Positions 1-8,726 of a stretch of 64,000 nt of DNA are shown here, one piece after another. Position 1 is the first letter of the stretch, and every line of letters begins with the position of its first letter. The notes under the pieces are model-generated. The model worked only from the letters and a program-made list of their open reading frames with translations. It was not told the origin of the DNA and did no database searches. Source of the stretch: Terrimonas_A sp051954695 (lineage in GTDB: Bacteria > Bacteroidota > Bacteroidia > Chitinophagales > Chitinophagaceae); NCBI GenBank assembly GCA_051954695.1, contig JBQCHL010000005.1:124001-188000 (forward strand), read 5' to 3'. Position numbers and translations under genes: made by a program.

Positions 1-1104
1 GAAAGCCGCGACTTTGATGTGCCAACAGCAGCCAATCATTTCTTTTACTATGCAGGCTGGGCTGATAAGCTGGAATATGCATTCCCCAACCGGCAGGCCT
101 CCCCATTAGGTGTAGCCGGGCAGATCATTCCCTGGAATTTCCCTTTATTGATGGCTGCCTGGAAAATAGCCCCTGCACTGGCTACCGGCAATACCGTTGT
201 TCTGAAACCTGCAGAAACCACCCCGCTCACAGCCCTGAAACTGGCAGAGATCATACAGGAAGCAGATCTGCCTCCTGGTGTGGTAAACATTCTTACCGGT
301 GCAGGAGAAACAGGCGCTTCAATCGTTAATCATCCCGGTATTGATAAAATTGCATTCACCGGCTCCACAGAAGTGGGCAAGCTGATACAAAGAGCGATAG
401 CCGGTACTAATAAAAAAGCCACGCTCGAACTGGGCGGAAAAGCAGCCAACATCATCTTTGAAGATGCCCCCATTGACCAAGCAGTAGAAGGCGTCATCAA
501 CGGAATATTCTTTAACCAGGGGCATGTATGCTGCGCAGGCTCGCGCCTGTACGTACAGGAATCCATTGCAAAACAGGTGATCCGCAAACTAAGAGACCGT
601 ATCGAAACATTGATCGTAGGCGACCCCATAGATAAGAATACAGATATCGGCGCCATCAATTCAAAACAGCAACTCGATACCATCCACAAATATTTAAACA
701 TTGGAAAAAAAGAAGGAGCAGAAATGTACGAAAGCTCCTGCCCTTTGCCACGCAAAGGCTACTTCTGCCGGCCTACCATTTTTACCAATGTGGCGCAAAG
801 CAGCCGGATCGCACAGGAAGAAATATTCGGACCAGTGCTGGCAGTGCTCACTTTCCGCACAGATGATGAAGTAATTGAAAAAGCTAACAATTCACCCTAC
901 GGACTGAGTGCCGGTGTCTGGACCGACAAAGGCTCCAAGATCTTTAATATGACAAAAAGAATGCGGGCTGGTGTAGTCTGGGCAAATACATTCAATAAAT
1001 TCGACCCTTCTTCTCCCTTCGGCGGATACAAAGAAAGCGGCTTTGGAAGAGAAGGCGGATTACACGGCTTAATGCCCTACATCAATTTAACGCATCAATC
1101 ATAA
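1..1104 (+). CDS. Aldehyde dehydrogenase, catalytic half of a split ALDH16-like pair (5' end missing)
   Basis: NAD(P)-dependent aldehyde dehydrogenase. The reading frame is open from base 1, so the start and N-terminal part lie upstream of the window; 367 residues are visible. Seen: the cofactor-binding stretch IIPWNFPLLM, the general-base motif LELGGK (Glu at visible residue 143), the nucleophile motif VCCAGSR, the EEIFGPVL motif and the C-terminal PFGGYKESGFGREGG. It therefore has every catalytic element in the visible part. The next gene, 103 bases downstream, is an ALDH-fold protein without a catalytic Cys. That order matches the two domains of ALDH16 proteins. The physiological substrate cannot be told from sequence. 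A palindrome of the CCTTCCCG type follows the stop codon. Confidence 0.93.
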   Translation, partial: ESRDFDVPTAANHFFYYAGWADKLEYAFPNRQASPLGVAGQIIPWNFPLLMAAWKIAPALATGNTVVLKPAETTPLTALKLAEIIQEADLPPGVVNILTGAGETGASIVNHPGIDKIAFTGSTEVGKLIQRAIAGTNKKATLELGGKAANIIFEDAPIDQAVEGVINGIFFNQGHVCCAGSRLYVQESIAKQVIRKLRDRIETLIVGDPIDKNTDIGAINSKQQLDTIHKYLNIGKKEGAEMYESSCPLPRKGYFCRPTIFTNVAQSSRIAQEEIFGPVLAVLTFRTDDEVIEKANNSPYGLSAGVWTDKGSKIFNMTKRMRAGVVWANTFNKFDPSSPFGGYKESGFGREGGLHGLMPYINLTHQS

Positions 1105-1110
1105 ACGACC

Positions 1111-1170
1111 CCTTCCCGTCTTACCGACATAACCGTAAATTTTTTACGGGAAGGAGGGAAGACGGGAAGG
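1111..1170. repeat. Intergenic palindrome, CCTTCCCG family, copy 1
   Basis: CCTTCCCGTCTT (1111-1122) pairs perfectly with AAGACGGGAAGG (1159-1170). An inner stem CCGTAAA (1133-1139)/TTTACGG (1143-1149) closes a short T-rich loop. It shares the CCTTCCCGTC and GTAAATTTTT words with the longer palindrome at 20425-20488. It lies between two co-directional ALDH genes, so it may attenuate the downstream gene or be a dispersed repeat. Confidence 0.8.
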
Positions 1171-1207
1171 CAAACATTCAATTTGAAGACTCTTTAATAA
1201 ATTGCTT

Positions 1208-2158
1208 ATGTCAAAAACTTCTGTTCATACCACTTCCTTACATACAAACGGTAATGGAGCTGGTACAATTGAAACAAAAAGACTTGAAGTGCTAAAGACA
1301 TACAAAATATACATCGGTGGTCAGTTCCCCAGAACTGAATCCGGCCGTTATTATATTCCTGTAAACAACGAAGGAAAAAAGTTAGCCAATGTATGCTTAA
1401 GCTCCCGTAAGGATTTTCGCAATGCAGTAGTTGCTGCACGCGCTGCATTTGGTGGCTGGAGCGGAAGAGCTGCTTTCAACCGCAGCCAGATACTGTACCG
1501 CATGGCTGAAATGCTGGAAGGGAGAAGAATGCAGTTCATTGATGAACTAATGCAGCAGGACGCATCAAGAGCTGCGGCTGAAAAAGAAGTAGATCTTGCT
1601 GTTGACCGGCTTATTTATTATGCCGGTTGGTGTGATAAATACCAGCAACTGTTCAGCAGTGTAAATCCCGTGGCCAGTTCACATTTTAACTTCTCTGTAC
1701 CGGAACCTACCGGCGTTGTCTCCATCATTGCGCCGCAACAGGATTCATTACTGGGACTCATTTCCGTGATCGCACCGGTGATTGCCGGCGGTAATACCTG
1801 TGTGGTGCTCGCATCGGAATCCAAACCGCTCTGTGCTGTCACTTTTGCTGAAGTGTTGAATTCTTCCGACCTGCCTGGTGGAGTGGTGAATATTCTTACC
1901 GGTAAGCCTTCTGAACTGGCATCCTGGTTTGTAGACCATATGGATGTGAATGCAACCATTTATTGCGAAAAAGACACTGATATAAAGAAAATGATGCGGG
2001 AAAAATCAGCGCTCAACCTGAAAAGGGTCTTTTTTTATGACCAAACGGATTGGACAGCCGCTGAAAGCCAGTCGCCTTATTTCATTTTTGACACACAAGA
2101 AATAAAAACCACCTGGCATCCGGTTGAAAATATTGCAGGCGCCGGCGGCGGATATTAA
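1208..2158 (+). CDS. Catalytically dead aldehyde dehydrogenase-like protein (second domain of ALDH16)
   Basis: 316 residues from ATG 1208; an in-frame TTG at 1202 is less likely. It has the ALDH N-terminal architecture (YIGGQFPRTESGR, AFGGWSGRAAFNRSQILYRMAEMLEGR, YYAGWCDKYQQ) and a Rossmann stretch ending LPGGVVNILTGKPSEL. It lacks both the ELGGK glutamate loop and the Cys nucleophile motif, and stops near residue 316 with a short tail containing TTWHPVENIAG. In ALDH16 proteins a complete ALDH domain is followed by a second one without the catalytic Cys. The SESGR and RSQILYRMAEMLEGR words look like that second domain. Inferred role: non-catalytic partner of the upstream enzyme. It could also be a truncated paralog, but the clean ending and conserved core argue against decay. 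Confidence 0.85.
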   Translation: MSKTSVHTTSLHTNGNGAGTIETKRLEVLKTYKIYIGGQFPRTESGRYYIPVNNEGKKLANVCLSSRKDFRNAVVAARAAFGGWSGRAAFNRSQILYRMAEMLEGRRMQFIDELMQQDASRAAAEKEVDLAVDRLIYYAGWCDKYQQLFSSVNPVASSHFNFSVPEPTGVVSIIAPQQDSLLGLISVIAPVIAGGNTCVVLASESKPLCAVTFAEVLNSSDLPGGVVNILTGKPSELASWFVDHMDVNATIYCEKDTDIKKMMREKSALNLKRVFFYDQTDWTAAESQSPYFIFDTQEIKTTWHPVENIAGAGGGY

Positions 2159-2274
2159 GTTTGCCATTTATCCCTATACATGGATTTTTATTTAAATAAT
2201 CATAAAAACCTGCATTTTACTCATCCGGGAAATCCTGGCTCCCGTTTTGGTAAGATATTTGGAAATAAGATCGC

Positions 2275-2718
2275 ATGAAAAAATTGTTTACCCTGCTTTG
2301 CACGCTTTTTTCGCTGGCCACCTATGCCCAGAATACATTAACGACGGACAGCGGACAGGTGACTGTTCATAAAGACCCCCGCATTGACCTGCTGATCACC
2401 AAACAGGCAGAGATCAATGAAGTGACCAGCCGCGATGCCCGCAAAACCGGTAAGGGTTTCCGCTTGCTGATCATCAGCACCACCAGCCGTGAAGAAGCAA
2501 TTGCCGCAAAAACAAAAGTGTATACTTATTTCCCGGAACTGAAGCCTTATCTCTGGCATCAATCCCCCTACTATAAACTGAAGGCAGGTAATTTTAAAGA
2601 CAGGAAAGATGCGGAGACCTACCAGCAGAAATTGAATACTTATTTTCCGAAAGGAGTATTTGTAATGAACGATATTATTGAGTTGAAACCTGAGAAAAAC
2701 CGGTTTGAAGATCAATAA
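2275..2718 (+). CDS. Secreted SPOR-domain protein
   Basis: 147 residues. A signal peptide (MKKLFTLLCTLFSLATYAQ) ends near residue 19, followed by a spacer (VTVHKDPRIDLLITKQAEIN) often seen in Bacteroidota SPOR proteins. The C-terminal half matches the SPOR fold: FRLLIISTTSREEAIAAKTK, then PYYKLKAGNFKDRKDAETYQQKL. SPOR domains bind denuded peptidoglycan glycan strands, so the product is probably periplasmic. The gene stands alone between a palindrome-bearing gap and the ALDH pair and ends in a GU-rich terminator. No catalytic domain is present, so its role beyond glycan binding is unknown. Confidence 0.85.
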   Translation: MKKLFTLLCTLFSLATYAQNTLTTDSGQVTVHKDPRIDLLITKQAEINEVTSRDARKTGKGFRLLIISTTSREEAIAAKTKVYTYFPELKPYLWHQSPYYKLKAGNFKDRKDAETYQQKLNTYFPKGVFVMNDIIELKPEKNRFEDQ

Positions 2719-2740
2719 CCTTTTGACATCAGCATATAAT

Positions 2741-2771
2741 AAAGCCCATTTGCTTTTGCAGGTGGGTTTTT
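2741..2771 (+). terminator. Rho-independent terminator after the SPOR gene
   Basis: AAGCCCATTTGC pairs with GCAGGTGGGTTT using several G-U pairs, and a run of T follows (2766-2771). It lies 23 bases after the SPOR stop codon. The G-U pairs make it effective mainly in the plus direction. Confidence 0.65.
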
Positions 2772-2784
2772 AGTTTGTAATGGA

Positions 2785-2862
2785 GTATCGCAAAGGCCGC
2801 CAGGTTTACGCAACGGACGCTACGTTGCGCTCTTTGCGTAATCGTAGCGCCCTTTGCGATAC
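2785..2862. repeat. Intergenic palindrome, TATCGC-AAGG family, copy 1
   Basis: The outer arms GTATCGCAAAGG (2785-2796) and CCTTTGCGATAC (2851-2862) pair perfectly. A nested stem TTACGCAA (2806-2813)/TTGCGTAA (2834-2841) lies inside. Words such as CGCTACGTTGCG recur in the element at 48477-48546. The right arm contains the TTTG used as the -33 element of the M20 amidohydrolase promoter. Confidence 0.8.
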
Positions 2863-2882
2863 CAATCCTTTAAGTACTTTTG
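2853..2882 (+). promoter_or_regulatory. Bacteroidota-type promoter at the M20 amidohydrolase start (possible leaderless transcript)
   Basis: TTTG at 2853-2856, an 18-base spacer and TACTTTTG at 2875-2882 match the -33/-7 consensus (TTTG ... TAnnTTTG). The final G is five bases before the ATG at 2887, so transcription would start at or next to the first codon. No Shine-Dalgarno sequence is present, which fits leaderless translation. Confidence 0.6.
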
Positions 2883-2886
2883 CTCC

Positions 2887-4065
2887 ATGCTAGAAAAGAT
2901 CAAATCCCTTGCAAAGCAATACGCTCCTGAGTTTATTGATATCCGCCATCACCTGCATGCGCATCCGGAATTAAGCTACCAGGAGTTTGAAACGGCCCGT
3001 TTCGTACAGCAAAAGCTACAGGAGTCCGGTATCCCTTTTGAAATAAAAGCCACTACCGGCGTTATCGGATTGATCAAAGGAAAAAACCCTGATAAAAGAA
3101 CTATTGCTTTAAGAGCAGATATAGATGCTCTTCCTATCCAGGAAGAAAACAATATTCCTTATAAATCCACCCATGAAGGAGTAATGCACGCTTGCGGGCA
3201 TGATGTGCATACAACCTGTCTTTTAGGAGCTGCCAGGATACTGAACCAACTGAAAGATGAATGGGAAGGTACTGTGAAACTGATCTTTCAACCGGGTGAA
3301 GAAAAAAATCCTGGTGGCGCCAGCCTGCTGATCAAAGAAGGAGTACTTGAAAACCCTAAACCGTCCTGCATATTCGGATTGCATGTACATCCGGGGCTGG
3401 CTGTTGGAAAAATGAGTTTCCGCAGTGGTAAGGTAATGGCCAGTGCCGATGAATTATATATCACCATCAAAGGAAAAGGTGGCCATGCTGCTTCTCCGCA
3501 TTTATGCATTGATCCCATACTGATCGCTTCGCATCTTATCGTCAGCCTGCAGCAGATCGTAAGCCGCAACAATAATCCCCATAATCCGACGGTACTTTCC
3601 ATTACAGCAATACAGGGCGGTTCCACCACTAATGTTATTCCCAATGAAGTGAAGCTAAAAGGCACCTTCCGCGCTATGGATGAAGAGTGGCGTTTTAAAG
3701 CACATGATCTTATCCGCCAATTGTCAACCAACCTGGTAAAAAGCATGGGCGGTGAAATTGACCTGCTGATCGATGTGGGTTATCCTTCTGTTTATAACAA
3801 TGAAGCCCTGCATGAAATAGCCCTGGTCAAAGCTGCCGATTATATTGGAGCTGCTAATGTAGAAGAAACAGAAAAAAGAATGGGCGCTGAAGATTTTGGT
3901 TATTATTCCCAGCAGATCCCCGGTTGCTTTTTCCGCCTGGGAGTAATGAATGAAGCCAAAGGGATCACTTCAAATGTGCATACCCCTACTTTCAATATTG
4001 ATGAATCAGCTATTGAAACAGGAATAGGCATGATGGCCTGGTTGGGCGCTTCTGTTAAATTATAA
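2887..4065 (+). CDS. M20-family amidohydrolase (N-acyl amino acid/hippurate hydrolase type)
   Basis: 392 residues from ATG 2887. A TTG in the same frame at 2854 would put the N-terminus inside a palindrome and upstream of the predicted promoter, so it was rejected. The family hydrolyses amide bonds of N-acylated amino acids and related conjugates using metal ions. Seen: HHLHAHPELSYQEFET near the N-terminus, the metal motif MHACGHDVHTTCLLGAA, the GEEKNPGGA glutamate motif, FGLHVHPGL, the dimerisation-domain stretch GKGGHAASPH and a late MGAEDFGYY motif. All metal-ligand regions are intact and the length is normal. The exact substrate is not predictable. A small lipoprotein gene follows closely. 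Confidence 0.92.
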   Translation: MLEKIKSLAKQYAPEFIDIRHHLHAHPELSYQEFETARFVQQKLQESGIPFEIKATTGVIGLIKGKNPDKRTIALRADIDALPIQEENNIPYKSTHEGVMHACGHDVHTTCLLGAARILNQLKDEWEGTVKLIFQPGEEKNPGGASLLIKEGVLENPKPSCIFGLHVHPGLAVGKMSFRSGKVMASADELYITIKGKGGHAASPHLCIDPILIASHLIVSLQQIVSRNNNPHNPTVLSITAIQGGSTTNVIPNEVKLKGTFRAMDEEWRFKAHDLIRQLSTNLVKSMGGEIDLLIDVGYPSVYNNEALHEIALVKAADYIGAANVEETEKRMGAEDFGYYSQQIPGCFFRLGVMNEAKGITSNVHTPTFNIDESAIETGIGMMAWLGASVKL

Positions 4066-4118
4066 AGAAGATGCAGCGGAGTTTCAGCTTTGGTTGTCAA
4101 CCGGCTCAAACAGGCTTT

Positions 4119-4532
4119 ATGCGCTCAATACTCCTGGCTTTACTTATTATAACGGCTGTTAGCATCACTGCCTGCAGCAAAGAGGATGACAATCAATATA
4201 AAGCGCCCTCTATTATTTCGCTGCAGGGAAACATCCCATTAGGCCATTCGGGTACCACTTCCCTGAGTTTCGATGAGATCATTTCCGATTCAAGATGCCC
4301 TGCCAATGCGCTTTGTGCATGGGCGGGTATTGCAATTGCAAAATTTACATTGAAAGAAGGCAATCATTCTTATCCTTTTATGTTGTCTGTCATGCCGGGC
4401 TATCCCAAACAGGATACACTGATCCTCGGATATTATATAGAATTCTCTGATCTGAAACCTTATCCCGGCCTGGAAACTGATACACCGGAAAAAACAGTTC
4501 CCAAAGCAGAGCTGATGATCACCAAACTGTAG
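4119..4532 (+). CDS. Small lipoprotein of unknown function
   Basis: 137 residues from ATG 4119. An upstream in-frame ATG at 4071 would add 16 residues before the hydrophobic segment; 4119 was preferred because MRSILLALLIITAVSITAC is a complete lipoprotein signal with the lipobox Cys at residue 19. The mature part contains SRCPANALCAWAGIAIAKFTL, with two cysteines that could form a disulfide, and a beta-rich tail (FMLSVMPG, YIEFSDLKPYPG). No family could be named. The next gene is convergent and almost touches its stop codon. Confidence 0.8.
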   Translation: MRSILLALLIITAVSITACSKEDDNQYKAPSIISLQGNIPLGHSGTTSLSFDEIISDSRCPANALCAWAGIAIAKFTLKEGNHSYPFMLSVMPGYPKQDTLILGYYIEFSDLKPYPGLETDTPEKTVPKAELMITKL

Positions 4533-4533
4533 A

Positions 4534-5313
4534 TCATCCCCTCTCCTTTCTGAAACGCATGTCCGCAAACCCCAGCAAGGTGAATACAAGGAAATACAGG
4601 ATCGAATAGATCTCATGGGAAGCCAGCAGGCCGGGTTTCGCCGCCTCAGGTCCTCCCGGGCCAGCAAAACTAAGAAGCGGGAAAGCATATGGCACTTTAT
4701 TGATATGTTCCCATGGCATCAGTATCAATGCTGATACCAGCAAGCCCAACCCAATGCCGATCGGCACAATAAAATTCCTGAACCTCAGGCTAAGCCAGTA
4801 TTGAATGGAAATAATGGCCAGTAAAGAAATAAAACTTTTGAAGTTCATTTTTATCAATCCTTTCCAATCCACTGCTTTCTCTAAAAAGGTATACTTCGGA
4901 TGAATAAGATCGGCTGCCACACCGGCCAGCAACATAAACACATTGAACATCACAAACAGGAAAAATACCATAGCGATAATAGAGAGATATTTTGAAAAGA
5001 ATATATCGCCGATAGACAGAGGAGAAGCAAAAACCTGTTTCCATGTATTGTTCTTGTATTCCACTTGTGGTATAAGACTGCAGGTAAGGATCACAAACAT
5101 AGGAAGCAGGAAAGCTGAAAAATTCTGCCAGCCTTTTCCCAGATGCGCCTGCCATGGCTCGGCCGCCAGCCTGGCATAATTCAGATCTGGCCTGAGGGTA
5201 AAGGTGAGGAAGAATATAAACGGCATAAAGGCTGAGCCAATAAAACATAACCAGAACGCAGCACTGCGTTTATTCTTGATCAGTTCAGCCCGGGTGGCAA
5301 TAACCAAACTCAT
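4534..5313 (-). CDS. ABC-2 type transporter permease (BcrB/lantibiotic-immunity-like)
   Basis: 259 residues with about six hydrophobic segments, beginning with FWLCFIGSAFMPFIFFLTF and ending with IYSILYFLVFTLLGFADMRF. The N-terminal MSLVIATRAELIKNKRSAAFW is typical of ABC-2 permeases, whose first helix follows a short cytosolic amphipathic stretch. Its start codon overlaps the stop of the ATPase gene by four bases, so the two are translationally coupled. Together they form an exporter of the kind used for bacteriocin resistance or for insertion of other ABC-type cargo. The substrate is unknown. Confidence 0.85.
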   Translation of the reverse strand: MSLVIATRAELIKNKRSAAFWLCFIGSAFMPFIFFLTFTLRPDLNYARLAAEPWQAHLGKGWQNFSAFLLPMFVILTCSLIPQVEYKNNTWKQVFASPLSIGDIFFSKYLSIIAMVFFLFVMFNVFMLLAGVAADLIHPKYTFLEKAVDWKGLIKMNFKSFISLLAIISIQYWLSLRFRNFIVPIGIGLGLLVSALILMPWEHINKVPYAFPLLSFAGPGGPEAAKPGLLASHEIYSILYFLVFTLLGFADMRFRKERG

Positions 5314-6227
5314 ATATTGTTGCTTGTGATTTCAATGAATAATTGTTCCAGGTCGCTTTGGCGTGGATGAATAGCATACACATCCAATCCTTCTTTCACC
5401 AGCAGTTGGGTGATCCCTGCCGTTTGTTGCCTATCACTATAAGGAAGCAGCAACAGGTTCTCCTTTTGCTGCACAGTGTATTGTGGAGATAGAAGAGTTA
5501 AAGCCCTTGCATTATCATTCGTTTCGATCTCCAGCATGCTTTGACGCGTTTTCATCTGCTGCAATTCCTGTAATGGTCCCTGGAAAAGCATACGGCCTTT
5601 ATGGATAATGCCCAGGTGTGTAGCCATTTTTTCCACTTCATTCAAAATATGGCTGGAAACAATAACTGTAGTGTTGTATTCTTTATTCAGTTTTTTGATA
5701 AGTTCCCTTGTTTCAATAATACCATTGGGATCAAGCCCATTGGTCGGTTCATCCAGTATCAGCAGTTCCGGCTGGTTCAGCAATGCGATGGCAATAGCCA
5801 GTCTCTGCCGCATGCCGAGAGAGAACTGCCGGGCTTTTTTCCGGCCTGTTTGTGCCAGCCCCACCAGTTCCAGCACTTCATTCATTCTTTTTTTATCTGT
5901 CTTATACACCAGTTGATAGATTTCCAGGTTCTCCTTTGCTGTAAGATGGAGATAAAGGGATGGTTGCTCGATCAGTGAACCCAGCCTTCTTAAAATGTCC
6001 AACCGGTGGCCTGAAAACTGCTGGCCGAATAGTTCCAGTTTACCATCCTGGTTTTTCAATAACCCCAGCAGCAAACGCAGTGTAGTGGTTTTCCCTGCTC
6101 CGTTGGGTCCAAGAAAGCCGTAAATACTGCCCTGGGGCACTTCCAGGTTCACATCGTCCAGCGTTTTGATACCGTTACGGAAAGAAAAATTAAGATGGGT
6201 GGTTTTTACCACAACGGGGATGGTCAT
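5310..6227 (-). CDS. ABC transporter ATP-binding protein (BcrA-like)
   Basis: 305 residues. Walker A GPNGAGKTT near residue 40, signature FSLGMRQRLAIAIAL, Walker B LLILDEPTNGLD and the switch histidine in IVSSHIL are all intact. The C-terminal ~80 residues are the variable extension common in drug and lantibiotic exporters. It partners with the downstream overlapping permease gene. The region upstream of the start is shared with the divergent malic enzyme gene. Confidence 0.9.
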   Translation of the reverse strand: MTIPVVVKTTHLNFSFRNGIKTLDDVNLEVPQGSIYGFLGPNGAGKTTTLRLLLGLLKNQDGKLELFGQQFSGHRLDILRRLGSLIEQPSLYLHLTAKENLEIYQLVYKTDKKRMNEVLELVGLAQTGRKKARQFSLGMRQRLAIAIALLNQPELLILDEPTNGLDPNGIIETRELIKKLNKEYNTTVIVSSHILNEVEKMATHLGIIHKGRMLFQGPLQELQQMKTRQSMLEIETNDNARALTLLSPQYTVQQKENLLLLPYSDRQQTAGITQLLVKEGLDVYAIHPRQSDLEQLFIEITSNNI

Positions 6228-6308
6228 CTTTCTATAATATTGAGGTTCATCAAAGGAACGCAGAAACCGGAATTTTGGGGTACCATTTATAAAAAAGCGT
6301 TGGAAATT

Positions 6309-6316
6309 TAATTTTG
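6309..6316 (+). promoter_or_regulatory. Promoter -7 element of the malic enzyme gene
   Basis: TAATTTTG is an exact TAnnTTTG match 53 bases before the maeB start. The only clear TTTG upstream (6274-6277) is about 31 bases away, longer than usual, so the -33 element is uncertain. Confidence 0.45.
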
Positions 6317-6369
6317 TACCTTGCAGCCCCGTTTTACCGGGAGCAAGCCCGGATAATTAACAATAAACT

Positions 6370-8715
6370 ATGCAAAAAGACTTACGTAAGCAACAAGCTC
6401 TTGAATACCACTCAAAAGGAAGACCTGGAAAAATAGAAGTAATTCCCACCAAAGGGACCAAAACACAGCGGGAACTCTCCCTTGCCTATTCGCCGGGAGT
6501 AGCTGAACCCTGTAAAGAAATTGCCGAGAACAAAGAGAACGTTTATAAATACACCGCTAAAGGCAACCTTGTTGCTGTGATCAGCAATGGTACTGCAGTG
6601 CTGGGCCTTGGTGATATCGGCCCTGAAGCAGGCAAACCCGTGATGGAAGGAAAAGGTGTATTGTTTAAAATATTTGCCGACATCGATGTATTCGATATTG
6701 AGATCGATGAAAAAGATCCGGAAAAGTTTGTGCAGATCGTGAAAGCACTGCAACCTACTTTCGGAGGCATTAACCTGGAAGATATCAAGGCCCCTGAATG
6801 TTTCTATATTGAACAGGAGCTGAAAAAGCAACTGAGCATTCCGGTGATGCATGATGATCAGCATGGAACAGCTATCATCAGCGCTGCCGCTCTGCTGAAT
6901 GCACTGGAAATACAAAAGAAAAAGATCGACCGCGTAAGATATGTTGTGAATGGAGCCGGCGCTGCTGCCATGGCCTGTATCCAATTGTACGTTAGCCTCG
7001 GAGCAAAACCCGAGAACTTTATCTTATTCGACCGCAAAGGCGCTATTCATAAAGGCCGTAATGACCTGGATGAACTGAAGCAGCGGTTTGCTTACGCAAA
7101 GGGAGATATTACACTGGATGAAGCCATGAAAGATGCAGATGTATTCATCGGTCTTAGTGCCGGGAATACAGTAACACCCAGCATGGTGAAATCAATGGCG
7201 AAAAACCCGATCGTGTTTGCCATGGCCAATCCTGATCCCGAGATCAGTTGGGAAGATGCAACAGCTACCCGGAAAGATATCATTATGGCTACCGGCCGCA
7301 GTGATTATCCCAACCAGGTAAACAATGTGCTTGGTTTTCCTTATATCTTCCGCGGCGCGCTGGATGTAAGAGCAACACAGATCAATGAGGCCATGAAAAT
7401 GGCAGCCGTGAAAGCACTGGCAGAACTCGCCAAATCACCTGTTCCTGACCTGGTGAACCTGGCGTATAATGAAAAGAATATTTCATTCGGCCCCAATTAT
7501 ATTATTCCCAAACCGCTTGATCCACGCCTGATATCTACTGTGTCACCGGCCGTGGCCAGGGCAGCAATGGAAAGCGGAGTAGCACAACATCCCATACAGG
7601 ATTGGGAAACTTATGCTACCGATCTCAATAAACGGTTGGGCCTGGACAACCAGGTAATGCGCATTGTCGGTAATAAAGCACGCCGCGATCCCAAGCGGAT
7701 CGTATTTGCAGAAGCGGACAATGTCAAGATCCTGAAAGCAGCGCAGATCGTTTTTGATGAAGGTATCGGCTATCCCATTCTGCTGGGCAATGAAGAAAAG
7801 ATCAGGCATATTGCTGCTATCAACAATATCGACGTCGACAGTTTTCCTATACTTGATCCGAGAAGTGAAAGTACCGAGGAAAAGAGGAACCAGTACTCCG
7901 AAGTATTTTTCAGCAAAAGAAACCGTAAAGGGTTCAATGTATACGAAGCAAGAAAGATCATGCGCGATCGTAACTATTTCGGCTGCATGATGGTGGAATG
8001 CGGAGATGCAGATGCAATGATCTCCGGTCTTACCAAGAACTATCCTGATACTATCCGCCCGGCTATCGAGATCATTGGCACAGAAGAAGGTGTGAACAGG
8101 ATTGCCGGCATGTACCTGATGCTGACCAAAAAGGGGCCGCTTTTTCTTGCTGATACTACAGTGAATTTTAATCCTACTGCAGAAGAACTGGCAGAGATCA
8201 CTTTGCTGGTGGCCAAAGAAGTAAAACACTTCAATATGGTGCCGAAGATCGCCATGCTCAGCTACTCCAATTTCGGCAGCAGCAATTCACCTGAAGCAAG
8301 ACTGGTGGCGGAAGCACGGAAGATCGTAAAAACAAAAATGCCTTCATTGGTTGTAGATGGTGAAATGCAGGCTAATATGGCGTTCAATAACGAACTGCTG
8401 AAAGAGAATTATCCATTCTCCGAATTGGTTGACCAGGATGTGAACACACTTGTTTTCCCCAACCTGGCTTCCGGTAATATCACCTATAATATTCTAAAAG
8501 CGCTGGGTGCTGCCGATGCGATCGGTCCTGTATTACTGGGATTGAAAAAACCGGTACATGTATTGCAGTTAGGTAGCTCAGTGCAGAGCATTGTCAATAT
8601 GGCCCTGATAGCCGTAATTGATGCACAGATCAAATGCAAAACATCCTCCACAGAAGAACTCGTTGAGCGTTCAGGCTGGTGGAAGAGGTTCAAGAAAGTG
8701 AGCAAAGATCTATAA
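6370..8715 (+). CDS. maeB: NADP-dependent malic enzyme with C-terminal phosphotransacetylase-like domain
   Basis: 781 residues. Decarboxylates malate to pyruvate, giving NADPH. Residues 1 to about 430 are the malic enzyme domain: SPGVAEPCKEIAEN, VISNGTAVLGLGDIGP, the catalytic region VMHDDQHGTAIISAAALLNA, the nucleotide fold YVVNGAGAAAMACIQLY and VFAMANPDPEISWEDA. The remainder is a PTA-like domain (RIVFAEADNVKILKAAQIV to GLKKPVHVLQLGSSVQSIVNMALIAV). In the MaeB family that domain is usually regulatory and binds acetyl-CoA rather than acting as a transacetylase. Length and order are typical. A perfect 22-bp palindrome follows the stop codon. Confidence 0.96.
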   Translation: MQKDLRKQQALEYHSKGRPGKIEVIPTKGTKTQRELSLAYSPGVAEPCKEIAENKENVYKYTAKGNLVAVISNGTAVLGLGDIGPEAGKPVMEGKGVLFKIFADIDVFDIEIDEKDPEKFVQIVKALQPTFGGINLEDIKAPECFYIEQELKKQLSIPVMHDDQHGTAIISAAALLNALEIQKKKIDRVRYVVNGAGAAAMACIQLYVSLGAKPENFILFDRKGAIHKGRNDLDELKQRFAYAKGDITLDEAMKDADVFIGLSAGNTVTPSMVKSMAKNPIVFAMANPDPEISWEDATATRKDIIMATGRSDYPNQVNNVLGFPYIFRGALDVRATQINEAMKMAAVKALAELAKSPVPDLVNLAYNEKNISFGPNYIIPKPLDPRLISTVSPAVARAAMESGVAQHPIQDWETYATDLNKRLGLDNQVMRIVGNKARRDPKRIVFAEADNVKILKAAQIVFDEGIGYPILLGNEEKIRHIAAINNIDVDSFPILDPRSESTEEKRNQYSEVFFSKRNRKGFNVYEARKIMRDRNYFGCMMVECGDADAMISGLTKNYPDTIRPAIEIIGTEEGVNRIAGMYLMLTKKGPLFLADTTVNFNPTAEELAEITLLVAKEVKHFNMVPKIAMLSYSNFGSSNSPEARLVAEARKIVKTKMPSLVVDGEMQANMAFNNELLKENYPFSELVDQDVNTLVFPNLASGNITYNILKALGAADAIGPVLLGLKKPVHVLQLGSSVQSIVNMALIAVIDAQIKCKTSSTEELVERSGWWKRFKKVSKDL

Positions 8716-8726
8716 GGCTTAAAAGC

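Noticed and set aside
1202..1207. TTG start giving two extra residues to the Cys-less ALDH
   Set aside because: ATG 1208 is the natural start and nothing supports the TTG.
2785..2862. Possible CRISPR or tRNA reading of palindromic DNA
   Set aside because: Only one pair of inverted words, no spacer-repeat array, and no acceptor stem or TPsiC arm.
7543..8229. 228-residue minus-strand ORF inside maeB
   Set aside because: Shadow of the PTA-like domain coding sequence; composition is not protein-like.
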